A DNA stretch of 64,000 bases from Pseudomonadota bacterium. Its GTDB lineage: Bacteria > Pseudomonadota > Gammaproteobacteria > Steroidobacterales > Steroidobacteraceae. Below, one piece after another: positions 9,038-17,585 of this stretch. Numbering within the stretch: the first letter of the stretch is position 1; each line of letters begins with the position of its first letter. The notes beneath the pieces are model-generated. The model was given only the letters and a program-made list of their open reading frames with translations. It made no database searches and was not told the DNA's origin. The position numbers and the translations under genes were made by a program. The DNA lies in the NCBI GenBank assembly GCA_018241525.1, contig JAFEDR010000012.1, positions 124,001 to 188,000 on the forward strand, given 5' to 3'.

Positions 9038-10948
9038 ATGCAGCTCACTCACAAGCAGCTCGCGGCCGGTTCGCTGGCCGCCGTCCTGTCGCTCGCCGCC
9101 GCGAGCGCGCACGCCGAGGCGAGCGCCGCCGGCGAGTACCGCTGGGTCACGTTCGTGGTGTTCGCCGCGATCATCCTGCTGACGATGTACATCACCTACG
9201 TCGCCGCCAAGCGCGTGAAGTCGGCCTCCGACTTCTACACGGCCGGCGGCGGCATCTCGGGGCTGCAGAACGGCTGGGCGATCGCCGGCGACTACCTGTC
9301 GGCGGCCTCGTTCCTCGGCATCGCCGGGCTGATCTCGCTGTACGGCTACGACGGCTTCATGTACTCGGTGGGCTGGCTGGTGGCCTACATCACGGTGCTG
9401 CTGGTGATCGCGGAGCCCTGCCGCAACATCGGCAAGTACACGCTCGCCGACATCCTCGCCTACCGTAACGACCCGAAGAAGACCCGCATCGTCGGCGCGC
9501 TGTCGGTGATCACGGTCTCGACCTTCTACCTGACCGCGCAGATGGTCGGCGCCGGCGTCCTGATCAAGACCCTGATCGGCATCGACTACGAGGTCTCGGT
9601 GGTGACGGTCGGCATCCTGATGCTCGGCTACGTGCTGTTCGGCGGCATGGTCGCGACCACCTGGGTGCAGATCATCAAGGCGATCCTGCTGGTGACGGCC
9701 TCGATCGTGATCGTGATGCTGGTGTGGACGCCGTACGGCTTCTCGCTGCCGGCCTTCCTCGCCGACGTGATCGGCGACCCGAAGATCCAGGCGCGGGTGG
9801 CGACGCTGCTCGGCGACGCGGCCAAGAACATGACGCCGGCGGAGCTCGGCCAGCGCTTCCTCGAGCCCGGCCTGTACTTCAAGGCGCCGGTCGACCAGAT
9901 CTCGCTCGGCATGGCGCTCGTGTTCGGCACGGCGGGTCTGCCGCACATCCTGATGCGCTTCTTCACCGTGCCGACCGCGCAGCAGGCGCGCAAGTCGGTG
10001 GTCTGGGCCATGGCGATCATCGGCGGGTTCTACGTGCTGACGCTGTTCCTCGGCTTCGGCGCCGCGCGCCACGTCGGTCCTGCCGCCATCGCCGCGGTCG
10101 ATGCCGGCGGCAACATGGCGGGTCCGCTGCTCGCGCAGTTCATCGGCGGCGGCCCGAACTCGTTCTTCGGCAACTTCATGCTGGCCTTCGTGTCCGCGGT
10201 CGCCTTCGCGACGATCGTCGCGGTGGTCGCCGGCCTCGTGCTCGCCGCGGCCTCGGCCATGGCGCACGATCTGTGGGTCGGTGTCGTGCACGGCGGCGAG
10301 ACGGTCGCACCGCAGCAGCAGGTGCGCGCGGCGCGCATCGCGACGGTGCTGGTCGGCGCGATCGCGATCACGATCGGCATCGCGGCCAAGGGCCAGAACG
10401 TGGCGGTGCTGGTCGCGCTCGCCTTCGCGGTCGCCGCCAGCGCGAACTTCCCGTGCGTGCTGCTGACGCTGTACTGGAAGCGCTGCAACACCAGCGGCAT
10501 CGTCGCCGGCATGATCATCGGTACGGTGGCCGCCGTCGGCCTGACGCTCGTGTCGCCGAACCTGACCTACCCGAAGGCGGTACGCGCGGCTGCGCACAAG
10601 GTGCTGGACGCCGAGGCCGGCAAGCGCGCCGCCATCGCCGAGGCGATCGCCTCGGGCGACGAGGCGCGGATGGCCAAGGCCAAGAAGGACGAGGGCGCGC
10701 TCGACAAGGCCGTCAAGAAGGCGAACGACGACATCAAGAAGGTCGAGGGCCAGGAGACCTCGTTCATGGGACTCGAGAAGCCGCTGCTCGAGCTCAAGAA
10801 CCCGGGCATCTTCTCGATCCCGATCGGCTTCCTGTCGGTGATCCTGTTCTCGCTGCTCGGCCGCGACAAGCGCGCCGAGGACATGTGGGACGAGGTCTAT
10901 GCCCGGCAGAACACCGGCCTGCTCGCCGCCAAGGCGTCGAGTCACTGA
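9038..10948 (+). CDS. actP: Cation/acetate symporter ActP with an extra charged loop
   Basis: A 636-residue SSS-family transporter: an N-terminal signal-like helix ending in ASAHAEA, then about 13 membrane helices including DFYTAGGGISGLQNGWAIAGDYLSAASF and the sodium-site region near AGLPHILMRFFTVP, typical of acetate permeases. E. coli ActP has about 549 residues. Much of the excess is a Lys/Ala/Glu-rich stretch at about 510-588, between the last two helices, which reads like a helical hairpin or coiled coil. ATG at 9038 is five bases after the DUF485 stop, behind ACCGGAGG. It imports acetate for Acs and is presumably co-regulated with it. Confidence 0.93.
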   Translation: MQLTHKQLAAGSLAAVLSLAAASAHAEASAAGEYRWVTFVVFAAIILLTMYITYVAAKRVKSASDFYTAGGGISGLQNGWAIAGDYLSAASFLGIAGLISLYGYDGFMYSVGWLVAYITVLLVIAEPCRNIGKYTLADILAYRNDPKKTRIVGALSVITVSTFYLTAQMVGAGVLIKTLIGIDYEVSVVTVGILMLGYVLFGGMVATTWVQIIKAILLVTASIVIVMLVWTPYGFSLPAFLADVIGDPKIQARVATLLGDAAKNMTPAELGQRFLEPGLYFKAPVDQISLGMALVFGTAGLPHILMRFFTVPTAQQARKSVVWAMAIIGGFYVLTLFLGFGAARHVGPAAIAAVDAGGNMAGPLLAQFIGGGPNSFFGNFMLAFVSAVAFATIVAVVAGLVLAAASAMAHDLWVGVVHGGETVAPQQQVRAARIATVLVGAIAITIGIAAKGQNVAVLVALAFAVAASANFPCVLLTLYWKRCNTSGIVAGMIIGTVAAVGLTLVSPNLTYPKAVRAAAHKVLDAEAGKRAAIAEAIASGDEARMAKAKKDEGALDKAVKKANDDIKKVEGQETSFMGLEKPLLELKNPGIFSIPIGFLSVILFSLLGRDKRAEDMWDEVYARQNTGLLAAKASSH

Positions 10949-10958
10949 CCGGCCGGCG

Positions 10959-10984
10959 GCGGCGGGCCCGCATGGGCCCGCCGC
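10959..10984. terminator. Hairpin after actP
   Basis: A perfect 11-bp stem (10959-10969 with 10974-10984) with a GCAT loop starts ten bases after the actP stop. There is no U-tract. Because the DUF294 gene begins only 24 bases later on the same strand, it more likely attenuates expression or protects the upstream mRNA than ends the operon. Confidence 0.5.
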
Positions 10985-11008
10985 TCGCCACGGGGGCGGG
11001 GCGCGCCC

Positions 11009-12886
11009 GTGACCGCACCCCCGCTGCTGCTCGAGGCGACGCTGCGGTTCCTGCGCGCGCACGAGCCGTTCGCGCGCATGGCGCGCCGCGACCTCGAGTT
11101 TCTGGCCGGTCGCGCCCGGCTCGGCTACTACCCGGCCGGCAGCATCGTCGTCGACGCGAGCGGGGAGGCCGCCGCCGCGCTCTACGTCGTGCAGCGCGGC
11201 CACGTGCGCGCGGGCGAGGCCGCGGCGGGCGCGGTGCTCGGGCCGGGTGAGTGCTTCCCGCTGGACGCGGGCGGAGCGGCGTCCGCGACCCGCTACCTGG
11301 CGACCGAGGACGCCTTCTGCCTGCAGCTCGACGCGGTCGACGCCGCGGCGCTGCGGGTGATGTCGGCGCCGTTCGCGGAGTTCAGCGCGCAATCCTCGCG
11401 CACGCTCGCGACCGAGGCGCAGGGGCAGGTGCATCGGCTGTTCCGCCAGCGGGTCGCCGAGCAGCAGACGCTGCTGCAGCCGGTCGAGTCGCTGCTGCGG
11501 CGCGCGCCGGTGAGCTGCGTGGCGGCCACGCCGCTGCGCGCCGCGCTCGAGCGGATGCGCGCCGAGCAGGTCGGCACGATCGCGGTGGTCGACGCCGATG
11601 CGCACCCGATCGGGATCTTCACGCTGACCGACCTGATGGAGCGCGTGGTGCTGCCGGGCCTGCCGCTCGAGACCGCCGTGGGCGAGGTGATGACGCCGCG
11701 GCCGGGCGCGGTGGCGGCCGACGCGACGGCCCAGGAGGCGCTCGCGGTGATGGCTACCCATGGCTTCCACCAGCTCGTGATCACGCGCGATGGCCGCCTC
11801 TGCGGGGTGCTGTCGGAACGCGACCTGTTCTCGCTGCAGCGGGTCTCGATGCAGCACGTGCTGGCGACCATCCGCGGCGCCCGGGACGTCACCGCGCTCT
11901 GGTGCACGACAGGCGACATCGCGACGTTGGCCGACAACCTGCTGGCGCAGGGCGCTGCCGCCGAGCCCCTGACGCGGACCATCGCGGCGCTCAACGATGC
12001 CCTCGCGGTGCGGCTGATCGACCTGCTGGCGCCGGCGCATGCGCTCGAGGGCCTGCGGTGGTGCTGGCTGTCGCTCGGCAGCGAGGGGCGGCGCGAGCAG
12101 ACCATCGCCTCGGACCAGGACAATGCGCTGATCTTCAGTGCCCCGGCCGGCGAGCACGAGGAGGCGCGGCGGCGGCTGCTCGGCTTCGCGCGCGCCGTCA
12201 ACGAGGCCCTCGCCGGGCTCGGCGTGCCACTCTGCCCGGGCGAGATCATGGCCGGCAACCCGGCGAACTGCCTCAGCGTCGAGGAGTGGCGCGGCCGATT
12301 CGCCGCCTGGCTGCGCGAGCCGCAGCCGGCGGCGCTGCTCGCCGCCAACATCTACTTCGACTTCCGGCCGCTCGCGGGCGAGCTGACGCTCGCCGACAAC
12401 CTGCGCCGCTGGCTGACCGAGCTCGCCCCGCAAAGCCCGATCTTCCTGCGGCTGCTGACCGCCAACGCGCTCGAGGCCGAGCCGCCGCTCGGCCGGGTGC
12501 GCAGCTTCGTCACCGGCGATGGCGAGCACCGCGGCTTGCTCGACCTCAAGGCCGCGGGCACCCGGCTGTTCGTCGACGCGGCGCGCGCCCTCGCGCTCGC
12601 CTTCGGCATCGCCGAGACCGGCACGGCGCCGCGGTTGCGGCTCGCCGGCCGCCGGCTCGGGCTCGAGGAGCGCGAGGTCGCGGCACTGGTCGAGGCGTTC
12701 CAGTTCCTGCAGCTGCTGCGGCTGCGCGCGCAGCGCGACCAGCTGGCGACGGAGGGCGGCGCCGCCGCCGAGGGCAACCGGGTCGACCCCTACGCCCTCA
12801 ACGAACTCGACCAGCGCATGCTCAAGGAGTCGCTGCGCCAGGCACGGACGCTGCAGCGACTGCTCGAGCAGACGCTGGCGAGGTGA
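11009..12886 (+). CDS. DUF294 putative nucleotidyltransferase with cyclic-nucleotide-binding-like and CBS domains
   Basis: A 625-residue cytoplasmic protein, GTG start. Order: a cNMP-binding-like beta barrel at about 10-125, two CBS motifs at about 165-285 (VGTIAVVDADAHPIGIFTLTDLM and HQLVITRDGRLCGVLSERDLF), a DUF294 nucleotidyltransferase-fold domain at about 300-460 containing LGSEGRREQTIASDQDNAL, whose G-S and D-x-D pattern resembles the active site of GlnD-type enzymes, and a C-terminal helical domain. This family is repeatedly found beside actP and a DnaQ-like exonuclease. Substrate is unknown; sensing adenine nucleotides through the CBS pair is a reasonable inference. It sits eight bases before the exonuclease gene. 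Confidence 0.87.
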   Translation: MTAPPLLLEATLRFLRAHEPFARMARRDLEFLAGRARLGYYPAGSIVVDASGEAAAALYVVQRGHVRAGEAAAGAVLGPGECFPLDAGGAASATRYLATEDAFCLQLDAVDAAALRVMSAPFAEFSAQSSRTLATEAQGQVHRLFRQRVAEQQTLLQPVESLLRRAPVSCVAATPLRAALERMRAEQVGTIAVVDADAHPIGIFTLTDLMERVVLPGLPLETAVGEVMTPRPGAVAADATAQEALAVMATHGFHQLVITRDGRLCGVLSERDLFSLQRVSMQHVLATIRGARDVTALWCTTGDIATLADNLLAQGAAAEPLTRTIAALNDALAVRLIDLLAPAHALEGLRWCWLSLGSEGRREQTIASDQDNALIFSAPAGEHEEARRRLLGFARAVNEALAGLGVPLCPGEIMAGNPANCLSVEEWRGRFAAWLREPQPAALLAANIYFDFRPLAGELTLADNLRRWLTELAPQSPIFLRLLTANALEAEPPLGRVRSFVTGDGEHRGLLDLKAAGTRLFVDAARALALAFGIAETGTAPRLRLAGRRLGLEEREVAALVEAFQFLQLLRLRAQRDQLATEGGAAAEGNRVDPYALNELDQRMLKESLRQARTLQRLLEQTLAR

Positions 12887-12893
12887 CCCGGCC

Positions 12894-13622
12894 ATGCGCT
12901 GGCCCTGGCAGGCGCGACTCGATCGCCGGCGGGTGCGTGCGACGCTGGCGGCCGGTGCGCGCGCCCGCCTCGTGGCGCTGAAGCGCCGCGAGCTCGGCCT
13001 CGGCAGCGGCCGGCGGCTGCGCCAGACGCCGCTGGCGCTCGCCCGCTTCCTGGCGCTCGACCTCGAGACCACCGGGCCGCGGATGGACCGCGATCGGGTG
13101 ATCGCCGTCGGCGCGATCGCGGTCGCCGGCCGCGCGCTCGTGCACGGCGAGGCCTTCGCGGCGGTGCTGCGGCAGGCCTCGTCGAGCGCGGTCGACAACA
13201 TCCTCGTGCACCAGATCGGCGGCCAGCAACAGCTCGCCGGGCTGGATCCGGTGGCGACCTGGCTCGCGTTCCTCGAGTTTCGCGGCGCGTCGTTCGCGGT
13301 GGCCTTCCGCGCCGAGTTCGACGCGACGGTGCTCGAGCGCGAGCTCGAGCTGACGCTCGGGATCCGCGTGCCGCGGCGCTTTCTCGATCTGGCGGTGCTG
13401 CTGCCGGCGCTCTTTCCCGGCACGCCGAACGACACGCTCGAGGACTGGATGGCGCACTTCGCGCTCGAGCCGATCGGCCGCCACGAGGCACTCGCCGACG
13501 CCTACTCGACGGGGCAGCTGCTGCTGATCGTGCTCGACGCCGCGCAGCGGCTCGGCATGCGCACCACCGGCGACCTGCTGGAGCTCGAGGCTGCGCAGCG
13601 CTGGCTCGGCCGGCGGCGCTAG
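12894..13622 (+). CDS. DEDDh-type 3'-5' exonuclease (DnaQ-like)
   Basis: A 242-residue exonuclease-fold protein. The acidic metal-binding residues are visible: Asp56 and Glu58 in ALDLETTG (ExoI), Asp143 in AEFDATVL (ExoII) and His197/Asp202 in RHEALADA (ExoIII), the DEDDh pattern of DNA polymerase III epsilon and PolC-type exonucleases. It lacks the polymerase-binding tail of true DnaQ. ATG at 12894 is eight bases after the DUF294 stop; a longer frame overlaps that gene and is not used. It ends the acetate operon, where such exonucleases are often found for reasons not understood. Its TAG shares bases with the converging dacB stop. Confidence 0.88.
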   Translation: MRWPWQARLDRRRVRATLAAGARARLVALKRRELGLGSGRRLRQTPLALARFLALDLETTGPRMDRDRVIAVGAIAVAGRALVHGEAFAAVLRQASSSAVDNILVHQIGGQQQLAGLDPVATWLAFLEFRGASFAVAFRAEFDATVLERELELTLGIRVPRRFLDLAVLLPALFPGTPNDTLEDWMAHFALEPIGRHEALADAYSTGQLLLIVLDAAQRLGMRTTGDLLELEAAQRWLGRRR

Positions 13623-15040
13623 CGGTCGAGCGCCCAGCGCACGATCGTGTCGATCACGGCCTGGCCGCGCCCGAACTCGGTGGCCGGGTGGTTGACGAAC
13701 ACCACCACCGCCATGGGTCGCTCGCTGCGACCCGTGACCCAGCCGGCAACCGCGGCGACGCCGGCGAGCGTGCCGGTCTTGAGGCGGATGCGCGCTTCCG
13801 GGCCGAGGTCCGCGAAGCGCCGCCGCAGCGTGCCATCCTGACCACCGAGCGGCAGCGACGCGGCGAGCTCGGGGAAGTAGCGGCTGCGATACGCGGTGGC
13901 GAGCAGCCGCGACAGGCTGTCGGCCGAGATCCGCGTGCGGCGCGACAGCCCCGAGCCGTTGTCGATCACGAGCTCCGGGAACTCGAGGCCCTTGGCCGCC
14001 AGCCACTCGCCGAGCGCGCGCTCGCCGTTCTGGACGGTCGCCGGCGCGCCGTAGCGCTCGGTGGCCATCGTCAGCAGCAGCATGCGCGCCATGGTGTTGT
14101 TGCTGTACTTGTTCAGCAGCCGCACGACCTCGGCGAGCGACAGCGATTCGTAGCCGAGGAGCTCCCGGCTGCCCGGTGGCAGCGCCTCGAGTCGCAGGCG
14201 CCCGGAGAATTCCCCGCCCTGCTCGCGCCAGGCCGTCAGGAACGTGCCGTAGGCGTAGTCGGGCGCGCGCATGATCGCGCGACGCAGTACCAGCGCCGGG
14301 CAGTGCCGCGACAGGCGGCCCGCGAGCCCGAGCCGGTCGGGATCGTCCTCGTAGGTGGTGAAGGTGATCACCCGCGGGCTGGTCGCGCAGGCGCCGTCGC
14401 TGACCCGGACGGCGCTCTGCAGGTGCAGGTTCGCCGGTTCCGGGTCGACGATCACGCGCACCCGGTTCGTGTCGGGGATGAAGTGGAACTCGGCGGCCTG
14501 GAAGTTCACGAGCAGCGCGTCGGGTACCACGTTGTAGAGCCGGTCGCCGCGGCCGTCGAACTCGTCGGGGTCGGGCTCCTGCAGCGCGTACAGCGAGCGA
14601 TCGATCACGACGTCACCGTCGATGCGCTTGAGCCCGGTGTTGCGCAGTTCGCGGGCGAAGCGCCACCAGCGCTCGGCCGTCAGGTACGGGTCGCCGCCGC
14701 CCTGGATCACCAGGTCGCCGTCGAGGCGCCCGTCGGTGAGGCGGCCGACGGTCATGGCGCGCGTCGTCCAGTGGTAGCTCGGGCCGAGCGCCTCGAGTGC
14801 CGCGTAGGTCGTCAGCACCTTGATGGTCGAGGCCGGGCTGCGCGGTTCGCGCGGGTTGAGCTCCAGGATCGTCTGCCCGGAGGCGAGGTCGCGGATCACG
14901 AGGCTGACCGCGGCCGGCGGAATGCCCTGGCTGTGCAGGACCTGTTCGAGGCGCGGGGGCAGCGGCGTCGCCGCCGCGGCAAGCGGCGGCGCGAGCGCCG
15001 TGAGCAGGGCCGCGAGCGCGCGGCGGCGGGACGGTATCAT
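13619..15040 (-). CDS. dacB: D-alanyl-D-alanine carboxypeptidase/endopeptidase (PBP4 type)
   Basis: A 473-residue periplasmic penicillin-binding protein of the DacB/PBP4 family, which trims or hydrolyses peptidoglycan peptide cross-links. It has a signal sequence (RRRALAALLTALAPPLAAAAT), the active-site Ser71-Thr-Ile-Lys74 tetrad, an SNN motif near residue 313 (KYSNNTMAR) and a C-terminal KTG box (RLKTGTLAG); the long insert between the first two motifs is characteristic of this class. The ORF extends far upstream in frame, but ATG at 15040 starts the signal peptide. Its stop overlaps the exonuclease stop in the sequence CTAG. Confidence 0.93.
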   Translation of the reverse strand: MIPSRRRALAALLTALAPPLAAAATPLPPRLEQVLHSQGIPPAAVSLVIRDLASGQTILELNPREPRSPASTIKVLTTYAALEALGPSYHWTTRAMTVGRLTDGRLDGDLVIQGGGDPYLTAERWWRFARELRNTGLKRIDGDVVIDRSLYALQEPDPDEFDGRGDRLYNVVPDALLVNFQAAEFHFIPDTNRVRVIVDPEPANLHLQSAVRVSDGACATSPRVITFTTYEDDPDRLGLAGRLSRHCPALVLRRAIMRAPDYAYGTFLTAWREQGGEFSGRLRLEALPPGSRELLGYESLSLAEVVRLLNKYSNNTMARMLLLTMATERYGAPATVQNGERALGEWLAAKGLEFPELVIDNGSGLSRRTRISADSLSRLLATAYRSRYFPELAASLPLGGQDGTLRRRFADLGPEARIRLKTGTLAGVAAVAGWVTGRSERPMAVVVFVNHPATEFGRGQAVIDTIVRWALDR

Positions 15041-15155
15041 GCGCGCCCAGTCTAGCGGCGGCGTGCTCTGCCGGGCTACCCGGGCGCAGGGTGCAACTTT
15101 GCGGCGGGCGATCTGTCTACGGGGCGCGTCGCCCCGTGCGATGAGGAGTCTTGAC

Positions 15156-16622
15156 ATGATGATCCGGAATCCCTCCGCGGGCCTGCTCGCGGCCATCGCG
15201 CTCAATGTCGCGCTCGCCGGCTGCCACCGCCCGCCCGAGCAGGCAGCGGGTCCGGTCGCCACGCCGCCCGCCGCGGCACCGGCACCGGCCGCGCCGAGCC
15301 CGGGTACGACCGCGGCGGCGGCCCGCGGGCTGCCCGACTTCACCGACCTCGTGGCGCAGAACGGCCCGGCGGTCGTCAACATCGCGGTGGTCGAGAAGAC
15401 CCGGACCGCGGCCTTCGACGACGAGGGTTCCGGCGATCCGCTCGGCGAGTTCCTGCGCCGCTTCGGCGGCCCGCACGGCGCGCCGCAGACGCCGGTGCGC
15501 GGCGAGGGATCCGGGTTCATCGTCGCGAGCGACGGCACCATCCTGACCAATGCCCACGTGGTGGCGGATGCGAGCGAGGTGACGGTCAGACTCACCGACC
15601 GGCGCGAGTTCACCGCCAAGGTGATCGGCGTCGACCGGCGCACCGACGTCGCGGTGATCAAGATCGACGGCCGCAACCTGCCGACCGTGCGCTTCGGCGA
15701 CCCGTCGAAGCTGCGTCCCGGCGAATGGGTGATCGCGATCGGCTCGCCGTTCGGCTTCGACAACAGCGTGACCGCGGGCATCGTCAGCGCGACCTCGCGC
15801 ACGCTGCCCGACGGCCAGTACACGCCGTTCATCCAGACCGACGCCGCGGTGAACCCGGGCAACTCGGGCGGGCCGCTGTTCAACATGGCGGGCGAGGTCG
15901 TCGGCATCAACTCGCAGATCTACAGCCGCACCGGCGGCTTCATGGGCATCTCGTTCGCGATCCCGATCGACATAGCGATCGGCGTCAAGGACCAGCTGAT
16001 CAAGACCGGCCACGTGCAGCGCGGCCGGATCGGCGTGCTCGTCCAGGAAGTCGGGCAGCAGCTCGCCGATTCCTTCGGGCTCGACCGGCCGCGCGGCGCG
16101 ATCGTCGCGCAGGTCGAGGCGAACGGGCCGGCCGCGAAGGCCGGCCTCAAGGCGGGCGACGTGATCCTGTCGGTCAACGGCCAGGCGATCGAGCGCTCGG
16201 GGCAGCTGTCGGCGGTGATCTCGCAGATGAAGCCCGGCAGCCACGCCGAACTCGAGGTGTGGCGCGACCGCGCGAGCCGCAAGGTGTCGATCGAGGTCGC
16301 CGAGCTCAAGGAAGGCACCGAGGCCGTCGCCGAGCGCGGCGAGTCGCCGAAGGGTGGCCGGCTCGGCCTCGCGCTGCGGCCACTGACCCCGGCGGAGCGT
16401 CGTGCCAGCGGTCTCGACGCGGGCCTGCTGGTCGAGGATGCCTCCGGCGCGGCGGGCGAGGCGGGCGTGCGCCCGGGCGACGTCGTGGTCGGCGCCAACG
16501 GCCAGAAGGTCGAGTCGGTCGCCGACCTCGAGGCGCAGGTCAGCAAGTCCAAGCGCTCGATCGCGCTGCTCGTGAACCGGGGCGGCACGAGCCTGTTCTT
16601 TCCGATTAAGATCGGGCCCTAG
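15156..16622 (+). CDS. degQ: HtrA/DegQ-type serine protease, predicted lipoprotein
   Basis: A 488-residue envelope protease. The start ATG at 15156 follows AGGAG by seven bases. The signal peptide ends in ALAGC, a lipobox, so the protein is probably lipid-anchored through Cys29 or nearby; the following His rather than Asp points to the outer membrane. A Pro/Ala-rich linker leads to the trypsin-like domain with His134 (TNAHVV), Asp164 (RTDVAVIK) and Ser237 (NPGNSGGPL), then two PDZ domains (about 295-380 and 405-485). HtrA proteases degrade or refold misfolded envelope proteins. Most DegP/DegQ relatives are soluble in the periplasm, so the anchor is unusual. Two SUMF1-fold genes follow without a gap. 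Confidence 0.92.
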   Translation: MMIRNPSAGLLAAIALNVALAGCHRPPEQAAGPVATPPAAAPAPAAPSPGTTAAAARGLPDFTDLVAQNGPAVVNIAVVEKTRTAAFDDEGSGDPLGEFLRRFGGPHGAPQTPVRGEGSGFIVASDGTILTNAHVVADASEVTVRLTDRREFTAKVIGVDRRTDVAVIKIDGRNLPTVRFGDPSKLRPGEWVIAIGSPFGFDNSVTAGIVSATSRTLPDGQYTPFIQTDAAVNPGNSGGPLFNMAGEVVGINSQIYSRTGGFMGISFAIPIDIAIGVKDQLIKTGHVQRGRIGVLVQEVGQQLADSFGLDRPRGAIVAQVEANGPAAKAGLKAGDVILSVNGQAIERSGQLSAVISQMKPGSHAELEVWRDRASRKVSIEVAELKEGTEAVAERGESPKGGRLGLALRPLTPAERRASGLDAGLLVEDASGAAGEAGVRPGDVVVGANGQKVESVADLEAQVSKSKRSIALLVNRGGTSLFFPIKIGP

Positions 16623-17585
16623 ATGACACGACGCGCGTCCCTGCCTGCCGGGCTCGGTCTCCTGCTCGGCCTCCTCGCCGTGGGCGCGGCGCGTCCGGCC
16701 TGCGCCGATCCCGGGGCGCCGATCCGCGACTGCCCCGACTGCCCGGAGATCGTGCGCGTGCCGCCGGGCACGTTCGTGATGGGTACGCCGACCGCGGATC
16801 CGCACGCGGCCGCGACGCGGGCCGAGTCGCAGGCCGTGATCGTGCGCATCCCGAAGACCTTCGGCCTCGGCCGGGTCGAAATCACGCGCCGCGAGTACCG
16901 GGCATTCATCGCCGACAGCGGCTACGACGCCAAGGGACCCTGCGTGACCTGGGACGAGGCGCTCGGCCGCTTCAACGCCGACCGCAACCGCGGGCCCGAC
17001 AATCCCGGCCGGCCGCGCGAGGCGCGCGATGACCACCCGGTGGCCTGCGTCAGCTGGAGCGATGCCAAGGCCTACGTGCAGTGGCTCGCGCACAAGACCG
17101 GCAAGCCGTACCGGCTGCCGTCCGAGGCGGAGTGGGAGTACGCGGCCCGCGCCGGCAGCGCGGCCCGCTGGCCCTGGGGCGATGCGCCGGCCGACGGCTG
17201 CGACTTCGCGAACCTCTATGACCTGTCGGGACGCGAGTCGTACGTGCTCGGCTGGGAGCCGGTGCGCTGCCGCGACGGCTATCCCGACGTCGCGCCGGTG
17301 GGCGCGCTGCGCGCCAACGCCTTCGGCCTCTACGACATGATCGGCAACGTCGCCGAGTGGGTCGAGGACTGCTACACCGACAGCTACGTCGGCCGGCCGC
17401 GCGATGCCCGCGCCTGGGTCTGGGCGGGCGGCTGCCCGCGGCGCGTGCTGCGCGGCGGCAGCTGGGTCGCGCCCGCCGAGCGGGCGCGCAGCGCCTTCCG
17501 CGACTCGGCGGACGTCAACGCACGCGCTGACTACGTCGGCTTTCGCGTGGCGCTCGACCTCGACGGCCGGCCGGAGGCGCGCTGA
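16623..17585 (+). CDS. Secreted SUMF1/FGE-fold protein, first of a tandem pair
   Basis: A 320-residue protein with a signal peptide (about residues 1-29) and a complete SUMF1-type domain: RVPPGTFVMGT, EITRREYRAFIADSGYD, HPVACVSWSDAKAYVQWL, RLPSEAEWEYAARAG, DMIGNVAEWVEDCY and VLRGGSWV...YVGFRVAL. Formylglycine-generating enzymes need a Cys pair just after the RGGS motif; there is none here, so it is probably a binding or structural member of the fold, not a sulfatase activator. Six or more Cys (in CPDCPE, ACVSW, GCDFAN, RCRDGY, EDCY, GGCP) are suited to disulfides outside the cytoplasm. It starts on the base after the protease stop. Confidence 0.88.
   Translation: MTRRASLPAGLGLLLGLLAVGAARPACADPGAPIRDCPDCPEIVRVPPGTFVMGTPTADPHAAATRAESQAVIVRIPKTFGLGRVEITRREYRAFIADSGYDAKGPCVTWDEALGRFNADRNRGPDNPGRPREARDDHPVACVSWSDAKAYVQWLAHKTGKPYRLPSEAEWEYAARAGSAARWPWGDAPADGCDFANLYDLSGRESYVLGWEPVRCRDGYPDVAPVGALRANAFGLYDMIGNVAEWVEDCYTDSYVGRPRDARAWVWAGGCPRRVLRGGSWVAPAERARSAFRDSADVNARADYVGFRVALDLDGRPEAR

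Noticed and set aside
8951..13435. A 1494-residue open frame on the minus strand
   Set aside because: It runs opposite actP, DUF294 and the exonuclease, has low-complexity Arg/Ala/Asp/His-rich sequence and no domain. GC-rich third positions keep the antisense frame open.
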